Source of the DNA: Omphalotus guepiniiformis
Taxonomy: Eukaryota > Basidiomycota > Agaricomycetes > Agaricales > Omphalotaceae
DNA: 64,000 bases
Direction of reading: 5' to 3'
NCBI GenBank assembly: GCA_028554645.1
Contig: JAQOOI010000064.1
Span: 1-64,000, forward strand
Below are positions 45,324 through 56,390 of the stretch, piece after piece. A program made the position numbers and the translations under genes. Position 1 is the stretch's first letter. The number at the start of each line of letters is the position of its first letter. Below the pieces are notes generated by a model. It did not search any database. It saw nothing but the letters and a program-made list of their open reading frames with translations, and had not been told where the DNA came from.

Positions 45324-46668
45324 TCAAGCATGACCCGTATTTCCAAAATCCCATATATCGATGTATGTCTCATTCGAACGAGTACTTGCAGAAACACACC
45401 ATTGACCTTCGGAAGCAACCTGCCATGCTCCATCAACCCCATCCAACAACTCTCTTACCATCGCACCAGTCTTAATATCCCATAGTTTCAAATGCCCATT
45501 ACTTCCGGATATCACCTTAGTCTCATCGTGATGGAAGGTAGTTATGGCCCCCTTGTGCTGAGCGAGGATATGCCGGAGTGCACCCGTGGATGCATCCCAA
45601 ACCCGGAGGGTAGCGTCGGCGGAGCCAGACACGAGATATGAAGGAGAAAGCGCGATGAGACCCACGAGAGACGCGTGTCCTACCAGGGTGTGTAAACATT
45701 CACCAGAAGTAGTAGACCATATTCGAACATCATTGTCCGTTGATCCGGAGTAGGCTTGCGTTCGTGAAGGGTCGTATGCGACGCAATATACTGCAGATAA
45801 AGAACTCGTTGTATATCTTATGTATCACTCCAAGAGTCAAAAGCTAACCTTTCTGTTTATGTCCCACTAACGTATGCTTCAGCTCGCCGGAAATGATATC
45901 CCACACGCGCACGGTGTTGTCATACGATCCAGATACAGCAGTCCGTCCACGAGCGGCAAGAGCGCGGATAGCACCTTCATGGCCCTCAAGATGAAGCAGA
46001 TGATAGGGATTGTTTTCCACGTCAATATTGACTTGATTCACATTCTGAAAAACAATCAAGGGGGTCAAAATCGATGTTGCAGACACAAACACACCCGAGC
46101 TTACATCAGATACTTCGTCTCGATGCTCTGGCTCTCCGTTGCGAGGTAATGCCCATATCCTGAGGGTGTTGTCTCGACCCCCAGATACGATAATCGGCCT
46201 CTCTGGACATAGCTCCTTTTTGACTACTCCACCTTCATCCGGGACCTCTATCCATTCAGGTACGACCACTTGCAGAACCCTCACGGTGCCTGTATGACCC
46301 CCGAATACATGAAGGCAATTCCCGTCATTCAAAGACCATATCCGAATCGTATGATCTGTTGAACCGCTCAACAGTAGATCTGGGGCGTCAGAACCGGTCT
46401 CCCCATGACCCGAAGCCAACGCAAGACACCAGATGCCGCCAAAGTGACCCTCGAGTTTACGCTCCAAATGACCAGTCGATAAGGTATAGAGGTGAATAGT
46501 ATGATCATCAGACGCGGAAATGACACGGTTTTGCGGGGCGTCAAGCACGAGAGCGGTCACGACAGAGTTACCGTGTGCTGGGATTGTGGTGTGTTTGGGT
46601 GACGCGTTGGATAACCAGAATTCGACACTTTGGTTATCCTGAGCAGAAGTTGTTGTTTCGGTAGGCAT
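45324..46668 (-). CDS. WD40 propeller protein, F-box-less paralogue of Cdc4
   Basis: The start at 46668 gives MPTETTTSAQDNQSV, then WLSNASPKHTTIPAHGNSVV, which aligns with the beginning of the propeller of the complete CDC4-like gene at 58348-61591. Blades follow: GHFGGIWCLALASG, STDHTIRIWSLNDGNCLHVF, GGHTGTVRVLQVVVPEWIEV, NNPYHLLHLEGHEGAIRALA, GSYDNTVRVWDIISGELKHT, GHASLVGLIALSPSYLVSGS and TYIDIWDFG. The protein stops right after the last blade. The dimerisation region and F-box found in the paralogue are absent, as is its long acidic tail. An intron before NPYHLL (46046-46105) is shared with CDC4, so this is a DNA-level duplicate rather than a retrocopy. A second intron (about 45790-45848) is absent from the paralogue. 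Without an F-box it cannot bind Skp1 in the usual way. Confidence 0.82.
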
Positions 46669-47125
46669 GATGGTGATTTTAAACTGAGATAACACACCTA
46701 TGATGATATGGCACAAATCAAGCACCACAATGTGGCTCTTTTCTGAGCGCTCGCTGATGCTCTCTCGTGATACACATAGAGGCGCCCAAGGACCTGGGCA
46801 TTCTAGAATTCAAGGAGAAGAAAGAACCGATGAAAAGGTTGACGATAGTGCGACGCGGTTGAAGTGTGAAGCTGAAGGTCTGCCTGAGCTTGCGGCGGCT
46901 CGATGCCGGCGATCGGCAAGTCGCGCAACAATGTAGAGCTTTGGCTCCGGTACATCTTAGTAGGATGCATATAATGAGAGCAAGGACTTCGATATCCAAA
47001 GGTATACTTGATTGAAGATTTACTATACACAAACTAAACTCAAACCCCCACAATTCCGCTAAATTCGGAGTTGCGTTGACGCAGTCTCCCAGAACTTGCA
47101 TAATTGCATAAAGTATACATGTACA
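46669..47125. other. Intergenic region
   Basis: This holds the promoter of the WD40 gene and the 3' flank of the hydrolase gene, both on the minus strand. No other feature was seen. Confidence 0.4.
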
Positions 47126-48421
47126 CTACGACCTCAAATGAACCTCAACCAAATCTCTCCACACTCTTTCATCAAAATACTCAAACCAAAAATGCCCAAA
47201 TTTCGTCGAAGGAACCTGCCCTGGCGCGACGCCGATGGGCATAAACTTTGCAAATGGAATGTGAACTTTGATGTTCTAATAAAGGTCATTATCAGTCGCC
47301 AATGAGCGGGATGTCGATGAGTACCTGTCCTGCACTGAAGGGTATAATTTGATCCAACTCGCCGTGAATTATCAGAATCTTGATATCTCGAGGAATGAAA
47401 TCTAACAGATGCCTAATATCAAAGTCCATTACCTGTTTGTTTGACAGGATCAGAAAACCGTGGACGCGTGTGGTGATAGTAGCTTACTCACCGAACGGTT
47501 TTGTCTCTCTGCGCGAGGTATACACAGTAGTAAGAACTAGTAAAAACCAAACTGTTCTTCTCTGCCTACCTATAACAGCTAAAGGACGAGGACTGAATCC
47601 ACCAAATGAGTATACACTATCAACATGATACTCCAACGAACCCCAACCCACCTTCCCGAGATCCACAAATCAACTAGCGCCTCAAACCGCAATCGGTTAG
47701 ATCCTACCCACTCGGGATCAAACGATCTCGCCATGCCCTTCTCAACGATCATTCTCCTTTCTTCACCATTACGAGGCCTGACTGGCGACTGAACTGGAAA
47801 ACCCGTTCGAATCACCTCAGACCGGGTTCCCGCGAGGAAGACGTGAGTGACGCGAAAAGGTAGATTTTCTGGATTTGTGGGGTGATGGGGTAGTACGAGG
47901 AGTTGTTGGGTGACTACGCCTACATGAGCCAGGAATATTAGGGTTTTTGGATTAGATTGTAAAAGTTGAGATATATAGACTGAGTACTGACCGCCCATTG
48001 ACCAACCGCATATAGCGACTTCTTTCCACTGTAGATGGGTGAGTAAGGCTAGAAGGTCGCGTGCCATTGTCTCGATAGATATCTCCTCTGTAGCGGGGCA
48101 CACTGAATCACCAATGCCTCTACATGAGATTTGTCAATAACGTGTAAATAGGAAAGAAATTTAAAACAGTCCGACCTGTGATCATATATAAGGACTGTGC
48201 GAACATCATCAGGAGACAGTTGACACGGGACTTCTTTGAATATTGTTACCTGGACGTTCCTGAGCGAGACATCGACTGAGTCGATCCCAATCGCGTCTTA
48301 CGGTCGCCACACCAGACACCAACACGATAGGTCGACTTCGGCCAAGATGAGACGCTCCGAGAATTTCATAGGCAAGTGTAACACCGTTGGGCAGTACAAA
48401 TGTCGAATAACCTGCAGACAT
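47126..48421 (-). CDS. Alpha/beta hydrolase
   Basis: An alpha/beta-hydrolase-fold enzyme of unknown substrate. The start at 48421 opens MSAGYSTFVLPNGVTLAYEI. After introns the chain contains the oxyanion-hole side strand (RPIVLVSGVATVRRDWDRLS), DHRGIGDS, the nucleophile elbow CGWSMGG (Ser in G-W-S-M-G), and a cap region (GTRSEVIRTGFPVQSPVRPR). The acid strand is IKILIIHGELDQIIPFSAGQ, with the catalytic Asp or Glu, and the C-terminus carries KFGHFWFEYF with the catalytic His. The complete triad is therefore present. Introns lie near 47270-47320, 47395-47490, 47520-47660, 47920-47995 and 48115-48250. The order fits epoxide-hydrolase or esterase-like relatives, but no closer assignment is justified. 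Confidence 0.8.
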
Positions 48422-48798
48422 CGTCAAGCAATAGGGGAAAAATGCAGGAGGAGGAGGAGGAGGAGAGTCCAGGCTGCCTTTTTAACAGCATAAACCGAAA
48501 CGCCAGTAATTTCAGATTCATGAAATACATTAACTGCATTTCGTATCGGAATTGCAGCCGCCACATTGTGGAGTATATTCATGTCGGAATGCTTCCATAC
48601 TACATCAAAACCTCAAGCCTCAGTTACGGACACAATTCACGTGGATGTCTACCTGTAAGTTTGTCAGATTTACCAACTAATGAGCAATGAGGCGGGGGGG
48701 CGGTTTCAAAAACAAATTGGCAGCGCACGCCCGCGCGTTTGAATTATCTCGTGGCTAGAAAAGCATAACAAGGGTAGTTCTTCCAATCTAAGTGAACT
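48422..48798. other. Intergenic region
   Basis: Upstream region of the hydrolase gene and 3' flank of SRP40. A GGAGGA-type short repeat occurs near 48447-48465. No gene was seen. Confidence 0.4.
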
Positions 48799-50925
48799 CT
48801 AGTCATTATCTGCGAACTTGAAGCTATGACTTTCCATCTAAGCCAAGATCGCGTCAGCCTCAACAGCCCACGCCCGGGACCACGCAAAACGACAAAAAAA
48901 ACTCACGGTGATCGTGCCACCCCTATAGCTCCCTCGTTTTTTCTTATTTTTCTCCTTCCGGAATCCTGCCCCGCGGGTGACAATAAGGTCCGCGTGAGCT
49001 CGAGCACCATAATCGTTCGCAGGCGCTGCCTGTGTAAAGAGAGCGAAGAAACGAGTCAGCAGATGAATTGATTTAGTCCGCTGAATAATGAAAATAAATC
49101 CCAATTCAAAGAAAGGGAAACGTAAATAGAATCAAAAAGCAATAGAAATATCACTGTCAGGGATTGCATCCGCTCCCGTAAAGAGATTTTTCTGACTTTT
49201 TAGGGGAAGACAAGGACAAGACCAGGGTGACCACCAAAACTACCGACATACGACATACCTTGTTTTCGTACCGGTTGTCCCGAATGAGATTTTGTGGCAC
49301 ACTGTCAAGCTTCACCCTTTGGAACCGTTCGTTGTTCGATTTGCGGCCTCCTCGACCATTACTAGGTGCGGATCCGTTATCTCGTTCATTCGATGCAGAG
49401 GCAGTGACAACCGCCGCACCACTTTCTGAAGTACGGCGTTTTTTTGTCACTGTCACTTGATCATTTACATCCGGCGTCGGATCGGCAGACTTGGTCTTGG
49501 AACTCGGTGTCTTTAGAGAGGTGGTTTTAGAGGCAGGTACAGTGTCATCCGACTCTGAATCTGAGGAGCTGGAGGAGGAGGAGGAAGAGGAAGAACTGTC
49601 AGAAGAATCCGAATCTGAATCTGACGTATCATCCTTCTTTGCTTGTTTCGTAACTTTTTTTGCTCCTTTAGTATTGACAGGTTGGACTTCCGTGTCGCTA
49701 TCAGAATCCGAACTAGAGCTGGAGGAGGGCGGACTGGAGCTAGCTTTGGATGAGCTCACTTTCTTTGTGGGTTTGCTTTTGATGAAAGAAGAGCAGGGAT
49801 TGTAATGTAAGTGGCTGGGTTTGTCTTGCAAAAAAAGAATCAAAAAACACGCACTTGGTGCCTTTGTCCTTCTTCGCCTTCTTGACGGTTGAACCTGAAC
49901 TTGAGTCCGACTCAGAGCTGGATTCGCCACTTGAAAGGGTGTCGCTAGAATCCTGCTTTGTTACGCCACCTTTCTTCGCGACAGACTTTGCCTTTTCCTT
50001 TTTCGTTGAATCATCATCTAGAAGAACGCCACGGATAACATTAGACACGAATCGGATGCAATACAATGACAACGTCAGGCAGAATAACACGTACCAGAAT
50101 CGGAGCTTGAGTCGCTGGAATCGGAGGATGATGAATCTTATATCCATGAATACAGATTGATTACGAGTTGAAAAGGTTTGATATAAAGCTCACCATCAGA
50201 GTCCTCCTTTTTAGTCTCCTTCTTTGCCACCGCTTTTTTTGACGAACTAGCAGCAGACGAATCCGAGTCCGAGTCCGAGTCCGAGTCCGAGTCCGAGGAT
50301 GAGGGCGAAGATGCACGAGGTTTTGATTTTGTAGCCTTCTTGGCTGTGGCTGGAGCTGGGGCTTTAGACTTGCTTTCTTTACTTGGCTCTGAGGGGGAGC
50401 TATAGCGGGGGGTCCAATTCAACATAAGAGACCGTTCATTACAACAACGCGTATGTCAAAATGAACATACAGCTATCAGAATCAGAATCGCTATTGCCAC
50501 AAGTTTCTGTTAGCCGTCGAGACACCAGATAAGATCTTGAACTCACTCGGAAGAATCAGAGTCGGAGTCAGAGGAGCTTGTATCACTACAAAGATATCAT
50601 CCATATTAATAGCAAGGCAGATTAATTCATTTGATAGGTACTCACTCAGAAGATGAACTGCTCGACTCTTCACTCTTCGCCGTCAAGATCTTCCACTGTT
50701 TCACTATTTCGTCTAATTGTGGCCCTCCAGGTTCTATACCATCCTTGAGGATGACAACATCTTTTGCAGCTTTCTTCAGAGCCTCTGCTGCTTTTGAGTG
50801 GGAGCGTTTTGTTAGGAAAGCATGAATTAGGGTATATGTGGCAGCTAGGAGTGATACAGAGCCATGAGAATATAGCACACAACTTGTAAGATTTCCTAGA
50901 GCATACCAGCTAGATTAGGGTCCAT
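48799..50925 (-). CDS. SRP40: Nucleolar phosphoprotein Srp40/Nopp140-like
   Basis: Srp40/Nopp140 is a nucleolar chaperone of snoRNPs and ribosome biogenesis. Exon 1 is minute (MDPNLA, start 50925). It is followed by a LisH-like segment, ATYTLIHAFLTKRSHSKAAE. The long middle is made of blocks of Ser/Asp (casein kinase 2 sites) alternating with Lys/Ala/Pro, over several exons. The C-terminal SRP40 domain is unmistakable: NNERFQRVKLDSVPQNLIRD, ENKAAPANDYGARAHADLIV, TRGAGFRKEKNKKKRGSYRG, then GTIT and, after a last intron of about 60 bases, MESHSFKFADND. Short hexamer repeats in the Ser/Asp blocks (for example 50259-50299) make length variation likely. Confidence 0.9.
50256..50299 (-). repeat. 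Hexanucleotide repeat coding for Ser-Asp in SRP40
   Basis: On the plus strand the unit GAGTCC is repeated about six times in a row, reading as (Ser-Asp)n on the coding strand. Any gain or loss of units keeps the frame. Confidence 0.85.
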
Positions 50926-51326
50926 GACAGACAACGATTCTGTCCTCCAAGCCCGCCCTGACAAGATTGAAAGTCCAAGGAAGAAGAGAACAAGGCCTAA
51001 AGGAAAAAAATGATCGCCCAAACGGGAAGAGGAATATGCTACAAATGGAAATATCTTTCCACAGCTCTCGATAGCCGTGAAATGGTACATCGAAGGATGA
51101 TATTTATTGCTTTGATTCGTCTAAAAGACTTGCATTGAATACAACATATTCTGAACTAGAAATGACACGTAAATCACTGAAAAAATTAGGTGCTTTTTCC
51201 ATTGCAAAGGATCAGCAAAGGATGCAAGTGAAATCGTGAGAATTAGCACGCGTGGCGTCGTCGTCCTACTAACGCGGATTCGAAACTGTTACTAGCCACC
51301 TACTACTCACCCTTTTCTTTAATCCA
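50926..51326. promoter_or_regulatory. Divergent promoter region of SRP40 and RIB4
   Basis: About 400 bases separate two genes pointing away from each other. It must hold both promoters. No motif could be defined. Confidence 0.45.
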
Positions 51327-52006
<680 letters not shown>

Positions 52007-52175
52007 AGGATGAGCGATGAACATTAAGTTAAAGGGTTAAATGTACGGATAGAAGCTCTTTTTGAATGTAATAAGCACTTGAAGGACATGTATACTTCGT
52101 TCTACTCGCCGGTCCGGGCTGTCCGTAACGCTTTACTACTTACCTCGAACGACTTGCTCTGTTTTCTCTCTGAAA

Positions 52176-53409
52176 ATGAAGAAAAAGGTGAAACATTTCT
52201 AGTTTTTGAACTTCGAGGAATGAATCCTCCTCTCAGGTTCTTCTCATGGGCGCCTCCGGGAGCGGGAAAACATCCATGCGTTCCCTGATTTTGTCCGTCA
52301 AATTTTTCCCCAACCTCGTACTTCTTCTATTCATCTGACAACGTCCCTTGAATCAGCTCCAACAACCCCGCATCGCTGACCACTCGTCTTGGAGCTACAA
52401 TAGACGTAGAACAGAACCATGTTCGTTTCCTCGGAGACCTCATCCTGAACCTGTGGGATTGCGGCGGCCAAGACGCGTTCATGGACTCGTACCTCACTAC
52501 ACAACGATCGACTATCTTTCAGCATGTGGGGGTCATGATATATGTCTTTGACGTCGAAACACGGGAGATGAACAAAGATTTGGAGTATTACCGTGACTGT
52601 CTGGACGGTCTAAAGCAGTTCAGTCCGGAAGCTGCGGTGTTCTTGTTGGTGCATAAGATGGATTTGGTACGGGAACCGAAAACAGTGACGTTTGAGAAGA
52701 AGCAGAAAGAGTTGTATCAGGCCAGTGGGGATGCCAATGTAACGCTATTTGGGACGAGTATCTATGATGAAAGTCTTTACAAGGTATGCTATTTCGAAGT
52801 ATTCACCCGCAGGATTCCTTGCTTAGCTTGAATTTATGATATAGGCCTGGTCAGGAATCGTCCATACACTCATACCCAACGCTGCGGTGCTCACAAGACA
52901 TCTCACAACATTCGCCGAAGCATGTAGCGCCACAGAAGTCATCCTATTCGAACGAACCACTTTCCTCGTTATCGCAACATCTTCCACCCCATCTACATCA
53001 AACGCCTCTCCACCTCCCTCCTCTTCAACCTCCTCAACAACCAACCAAGACACACTCCTTCCTACCCAAACTCCTCAAGAAGACATCCACCAACTAGATC
53101 CCAAACGCTACGAGCGTACATCCGAGCTTATCAAAGCTTTTAAATATTCCTGCTCACGTGTACGAGAGGAATTTCATTGTTTAGAGATGGAACTTGCTGA
53201 TTTTACGGCCGTTTTGGATGAGATGACACGAAATACGTATGTTATGGTTGTAGTTCATGATCCTACAATAGGTACAGTACCCCCCCCGTTTCTGTCATTT
53301 GCTTGCGAACTTGACTGATCTATGGATAGAAACGGCAGCTATCAAACTCAATATTCGTATGGCACGCCGCAAGTTTGACGAACTGCAGGCTGACAGTATT
53401 GTTTCGTGA
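52176..53409 (+). CDS. GTR1: Rag-type GTPase Gtr1 (TORC1 amino-acid signalling)
   Basis: Gtr1 (RagA/B) pairs with Gtr2 on the vacuole and activates TORC1 in response to amino acids. The start at 52176 gives MKKKVLLMGASGSGKTSMRS with the P-loop GASGSGKT. After an intron come FSNNPASLTTRLGATIDVEQ (switch I), NLWDCGGQDAFMDSYLTTQR (G3 and switch II), VFLLVHKMDLV (the HKMD nucleotide motif) and DESLYKAWSGIVHTLIPNAA. The C-terminal roadblock-like half includes ILFERTTFLVIATSS and KFDELQADSIVS. A Ser/Thr/Pro-rich insertion follows the ERTTFLVI strand. Introns are placed near 52188-52239, 52290-52356, 52782-52845 and 53269-53327. The start was chosen because it is the only ATG giving a complete P-loop. 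Confidence 0.93.
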
Positions 53410-53425
53410 ATTGTGTTTGTGACGA

Positions 53426-53575
53426 TGTAATGGATGGTGGAAGTGATAGAACTTTACTGCTCCCAAGAGTCTAGTTACATTCGATTGTTTGTGCTTATAC
53501 GCCTAACTTATGCTATTGTAAATCATATCAGTATACCAATGGAATGCGTTTAGATTACTCTTGAGTATGCCAAGT
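53426..53575 (+). repeat. GTR1 3' flank, duplicated as unit U (copy B)
   Basis: This segment just after the GTR1 stop recurs in inverted orientation at 42475-42623. Because it adjoins the single-copy GTR1 gene, this location is the likely source. Confidence 0.8.
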
Positions 53576-53779
53576 CCAGCTACCGAATTTCTCGAAGCCT
53601 CACATATGAAATGACAATGCCCTCTTTGAACTGCGCCTGCAGTTGAACTTGCACCACCCCCTGCGATAGTTTCTATCAAGCTATGCCCTTGCAACGCCTA
53701 CCAATGTCAGGAAAATCAGCTTACAAGCTTGGACCATGTGTTGAACGCGTATTCCCTTTGAAGAATCATGGATAATCCT

Positions 53780-55404
53780 TTAAAAACAGAACATGTAACC
53801 CACCACCCTCGCAGCACTGGAGAGATGCACATATCTACTTACAAGCAAAGAATGAAACCACACGAGAGTTGAATGAGCAACGCAAGAAGACAGGATAACG
53901 ATAGAATGAATTCGATACTTGACAAATAGATATGCTATAAATGTTAGTAACACTAGTATGACAAAGAGATATATCACGAAAGTCCAAGAAAGCAATCCAG
54001 CAAAACAGCGAATATAAAGCGAAACAAAGGAAACCAGCAGCAATGATAAACAGGAAACCCAACAAAGACAATGTGCAAAGCGTAATCTCACAACCCCAAA
54101 CGAACCAGAAAAACCCAAAGGCCCACGGTTAGTCGTCACGACAAAGACGACTGAACCTATAAAAGTCGAAGATGCAGCTTTTGCATTCCCTGCCCACACC
54201 TCTTCCATCCCATAGCTAGCCCCATAGCCACCCCAAACTCCTTCCGCCGCGACGAGGCCAGAATCGTTCTCTCCTGCACCGAAGCTTCGTTCTGCGAGCT
54301 GAGGTCAGGAACCTGGCGTGGTTACAGCGGAAGACAACGAGTTTGGGGTGACGAATGGTGGGACCTTGCTGGGTGTGTTCAGAATCGGTCGGCCCGTTAG
54401 CGTCTCTCTGAACACACTCGTCGATCATGTCGGCTCGTTGCTTGGGTGGCAGAACACGGAAGAGGCGGGATGGTGGGGCCGAGTGAGTAGCGACGTGCTT
54501 GCGAATATCGTGCAAGATAGGCATCTCTTGCAAGACTGAGAAGAACAGCTTCCCACTCTCGTTGCGAACGAAAGCGCTGCCCTCTTGTAAGGCAGGACCG
54601 AGCACCGAGATCAGGGTCGGTACCTTCGAATAGTAAACCAACTCCACATCGTGAGTTATCTCCTCCCTCGAATCCGAATCTGAAAACCAAAACACTCAGA
54701 CCGGCACGAGGACGGGCAGGTCCTTGTGTCATTTCTGGATTGACAGGAGCACCGGGGAAGGTGTTCTCGCGAAGAGTTGAATGACAGCCTTTAGTATATG
54801 TTTTTGCATTGACACCTAACTGCTGCCGAGGTACCGTGTACGGAGCGCTGCGCGCCAAACGAGCACTCGAAGGCGCACGATGTACCGAAGGTGTGCATTG
54901 GGCTATGGATGATTTCCGTGCAAGTGGACAAAAGGCGGGTGTAGCCGTGTTGAGTTCTCCAGCGCCTTCGGTTGCAACGACAGGTGTTGGTGAGCAGGAA
55001 ACCGTAGATTGGGATTCTTCAGGATGAGAAGGGAGGGTATTTGACGGAGTAAGGAGTGAACCCGGAACAAAGCAAGGACTTTCACTGCTCGGCGCGGAGG
55101 AAGTTGTGGTAGTGTGAGTGTGGAAATGAGAAAACTGATGAACGCACTCACCGATACCTTTCATTGGTGTGGACGGTGAAGGTATCGAAGGCCAAATTTG
55201 TACTGTTCTGGAGGCACCCTCCGTCGGTTCCACATCGTTGTCCTCAGAGAAATGGCCAAAGAGCCCGTCGTCGTCTTCGCATTCACTTCCGTTCCCGCAC
55301 AGCTGGTGCAGCGACACGAAGGACTCTGAGACGGATTTGGAGAAGAATATTAGGAAGATCGAAGGTCCGGAATAGGCGAAAATTGGGTGGAAATGTGACA
55401 CCAA
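53780..55404 (-). CDS. Lineage-specific protein of the L-R repeat family (copy B)
   Basis: In this copy, units L (55360-54698) and R (54690-53958) are contiguous on the minus strand and could encode one protein. A 335-codon ORF (55404-54397) starts MVSHFHPIFAYSGPSIFLIF. It carries CGNGSECEDDDGLFGHFSED, a Ser/Thr/Pro-rich linker and a stretch shared with copy A. The overlapping frame at 54695-54216 reads VELVYYSKVPTLISVLGPAL, VRNESGKLFFSVLQEMPILH and PSRLFRVLPPKQRADMIDEC. A third piece (54208-53780) ends in three or four TM helices. Two frame changes are needed to join the pieces, so introns or decay must be assumed. I recognise no family; its repeated state suggests a mobile or expanded lineage-specific gene. 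Confidence 0.4.
53958..54690 (-). repeat. Unit R of the duplicated block, copy B
   Basis: Inverted relative to 44203-44840. It contains about 90 bases missing from copy A. It joins unit L at 54690-54698, the point where copy A is split. Confidence 0.82.
54698..55360 (-). repeat. Unit L of the duplicated block, copy B
   Basis: Same orientation as 42628-43291, with near-identical length. Several short indels distinguish the copies, for example the 6-base difference near 55100 that adds two Thr codons on the minus strand. Confidence 0.85.
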
Positions 55405-55501
55405 TTATAGGGTGGGCCATGGTTGAATGGTTGTCACAGAAAGTTGAAGGAATGATGTTGAATCAAAGTCAATGATATAGTGTAGAGTCAACGTCTGCAA
55501 A

Positions 55502-56390
55502 TCAACCGTTATGCCACTCGCATCGGCGCCACAGTCTATCTTTTATAGTAATATGTTCGAAATATGAATCCACAAATATCATGCACTCGTTCTTTATCTC
55601 GTTCTTTATCTTCTCGCATTTGCAGGGTTCCTTGCATCCGTTCTCCACGGCGCCGGGGCAAGAGGCTGTGAGACACCCAAACGAACAATAGATGTCGTCC
55701 AATTCAACTTGAATCCAAGTATTGTGAGGGCAAAGCAAGACGAGCCATGCATTGATGGTGGCCCAAATGCTGGACGCGTAGCGAGTCAAATAATGGCGTT
55801 TGCTCACTTTGAAAAGGGTCCATAATGAAACAGGAGATCTAGAATGGGAATGGTCGACCCAGGCGGAGGGCGGAGGAAGAGTTGCTTCAGCCAAGCGACT
55901 AGCTAGCTTACTGCGAGAGTCCGCCTCCCGGCCTCAACATCGCCCGCGTTAGCCAGAGCATTGGGTGGACGTCCTGCAAAATTCAAGTATCAGCTCAGAG
56001 AAAATCGACTCATAGGCTCCCAAACCATTGAGTCTAACCAAGCGCCTCACAGATATATATGATATCTGGAGCATGCTTTGACATCATCGAGTATTCTCGT
56101 GAATGCCACCGTAAGTCGAGATGGTCAAAAACCATCTGACCCAACGCCAAATTCTCCAGAAGTATGGGTACGACTTTTATATATTCTTTCGGGGCAGATG
56201 CTCCGCATTGAAATTGCAGATAGTTTCCAAAAGTAAAAATTGGAATTATGATATTCTTGGAACGAAATAGCTCGTAGGACAAGCATTGACCCAAACGACC
56301 TTGTACTCGACGGAGTGTAGATGTGAAGCACTGCTCAACGCTCAGCTGCTTAAGTGACCTTGGAGTACAACAGAACTGTCTCACCTCCAT
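55502..56390 (-). CDS. Hypothetical multi-exon protein, Cys-rich C-terminal part
   Basis: Two open stretches on the minus strand probably belong together. The first (56390-56034) reads MEVRQFCCTPRSLKQLSVEQ and later KEYIKVVPILLENLALGQMV and HAPDIIYICEALG. A small middle exon follows an intron at about 56035-55975 (RPPNALANAGDVEAGRRT). The last (55894-55502) reads VSLWTLFKVSKRHYLTRYAS, SIWATINAWLVLLC and a Cys-rich end, CSFGCLTASCPGAVENGCKE, then PCKCEKIKNE. No family was recognised. The join between the middle and last exon is unresolved, and the first part could instead be a separate fragment. Confidence 0.4.

Noticed and set aside
45324..46668. WD40 gene considered as a processed retrocopy of CDC4
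   Set aside because: It retains an intron at the same position as CDC4 and has an additional one, so it is not a retrocopy.
49491..49805. Acidic Glu/Leu-rich plus-strand ORF
   Set aside because: Reverse complement of the Ser/Asp repeats of SRP40.
50256..50299. Short regular repeats considered as a CRISPR-like array
   Set aside because: It is an uninterrupted hexamer inside a coding exon, with no spacers, in a eukaryotic genome.
54809..55027. Plus-strand ORF inside unit L
   Set aside because: The minus-strand frame is longer and shared with copy A, so the plus frame is not favoured.
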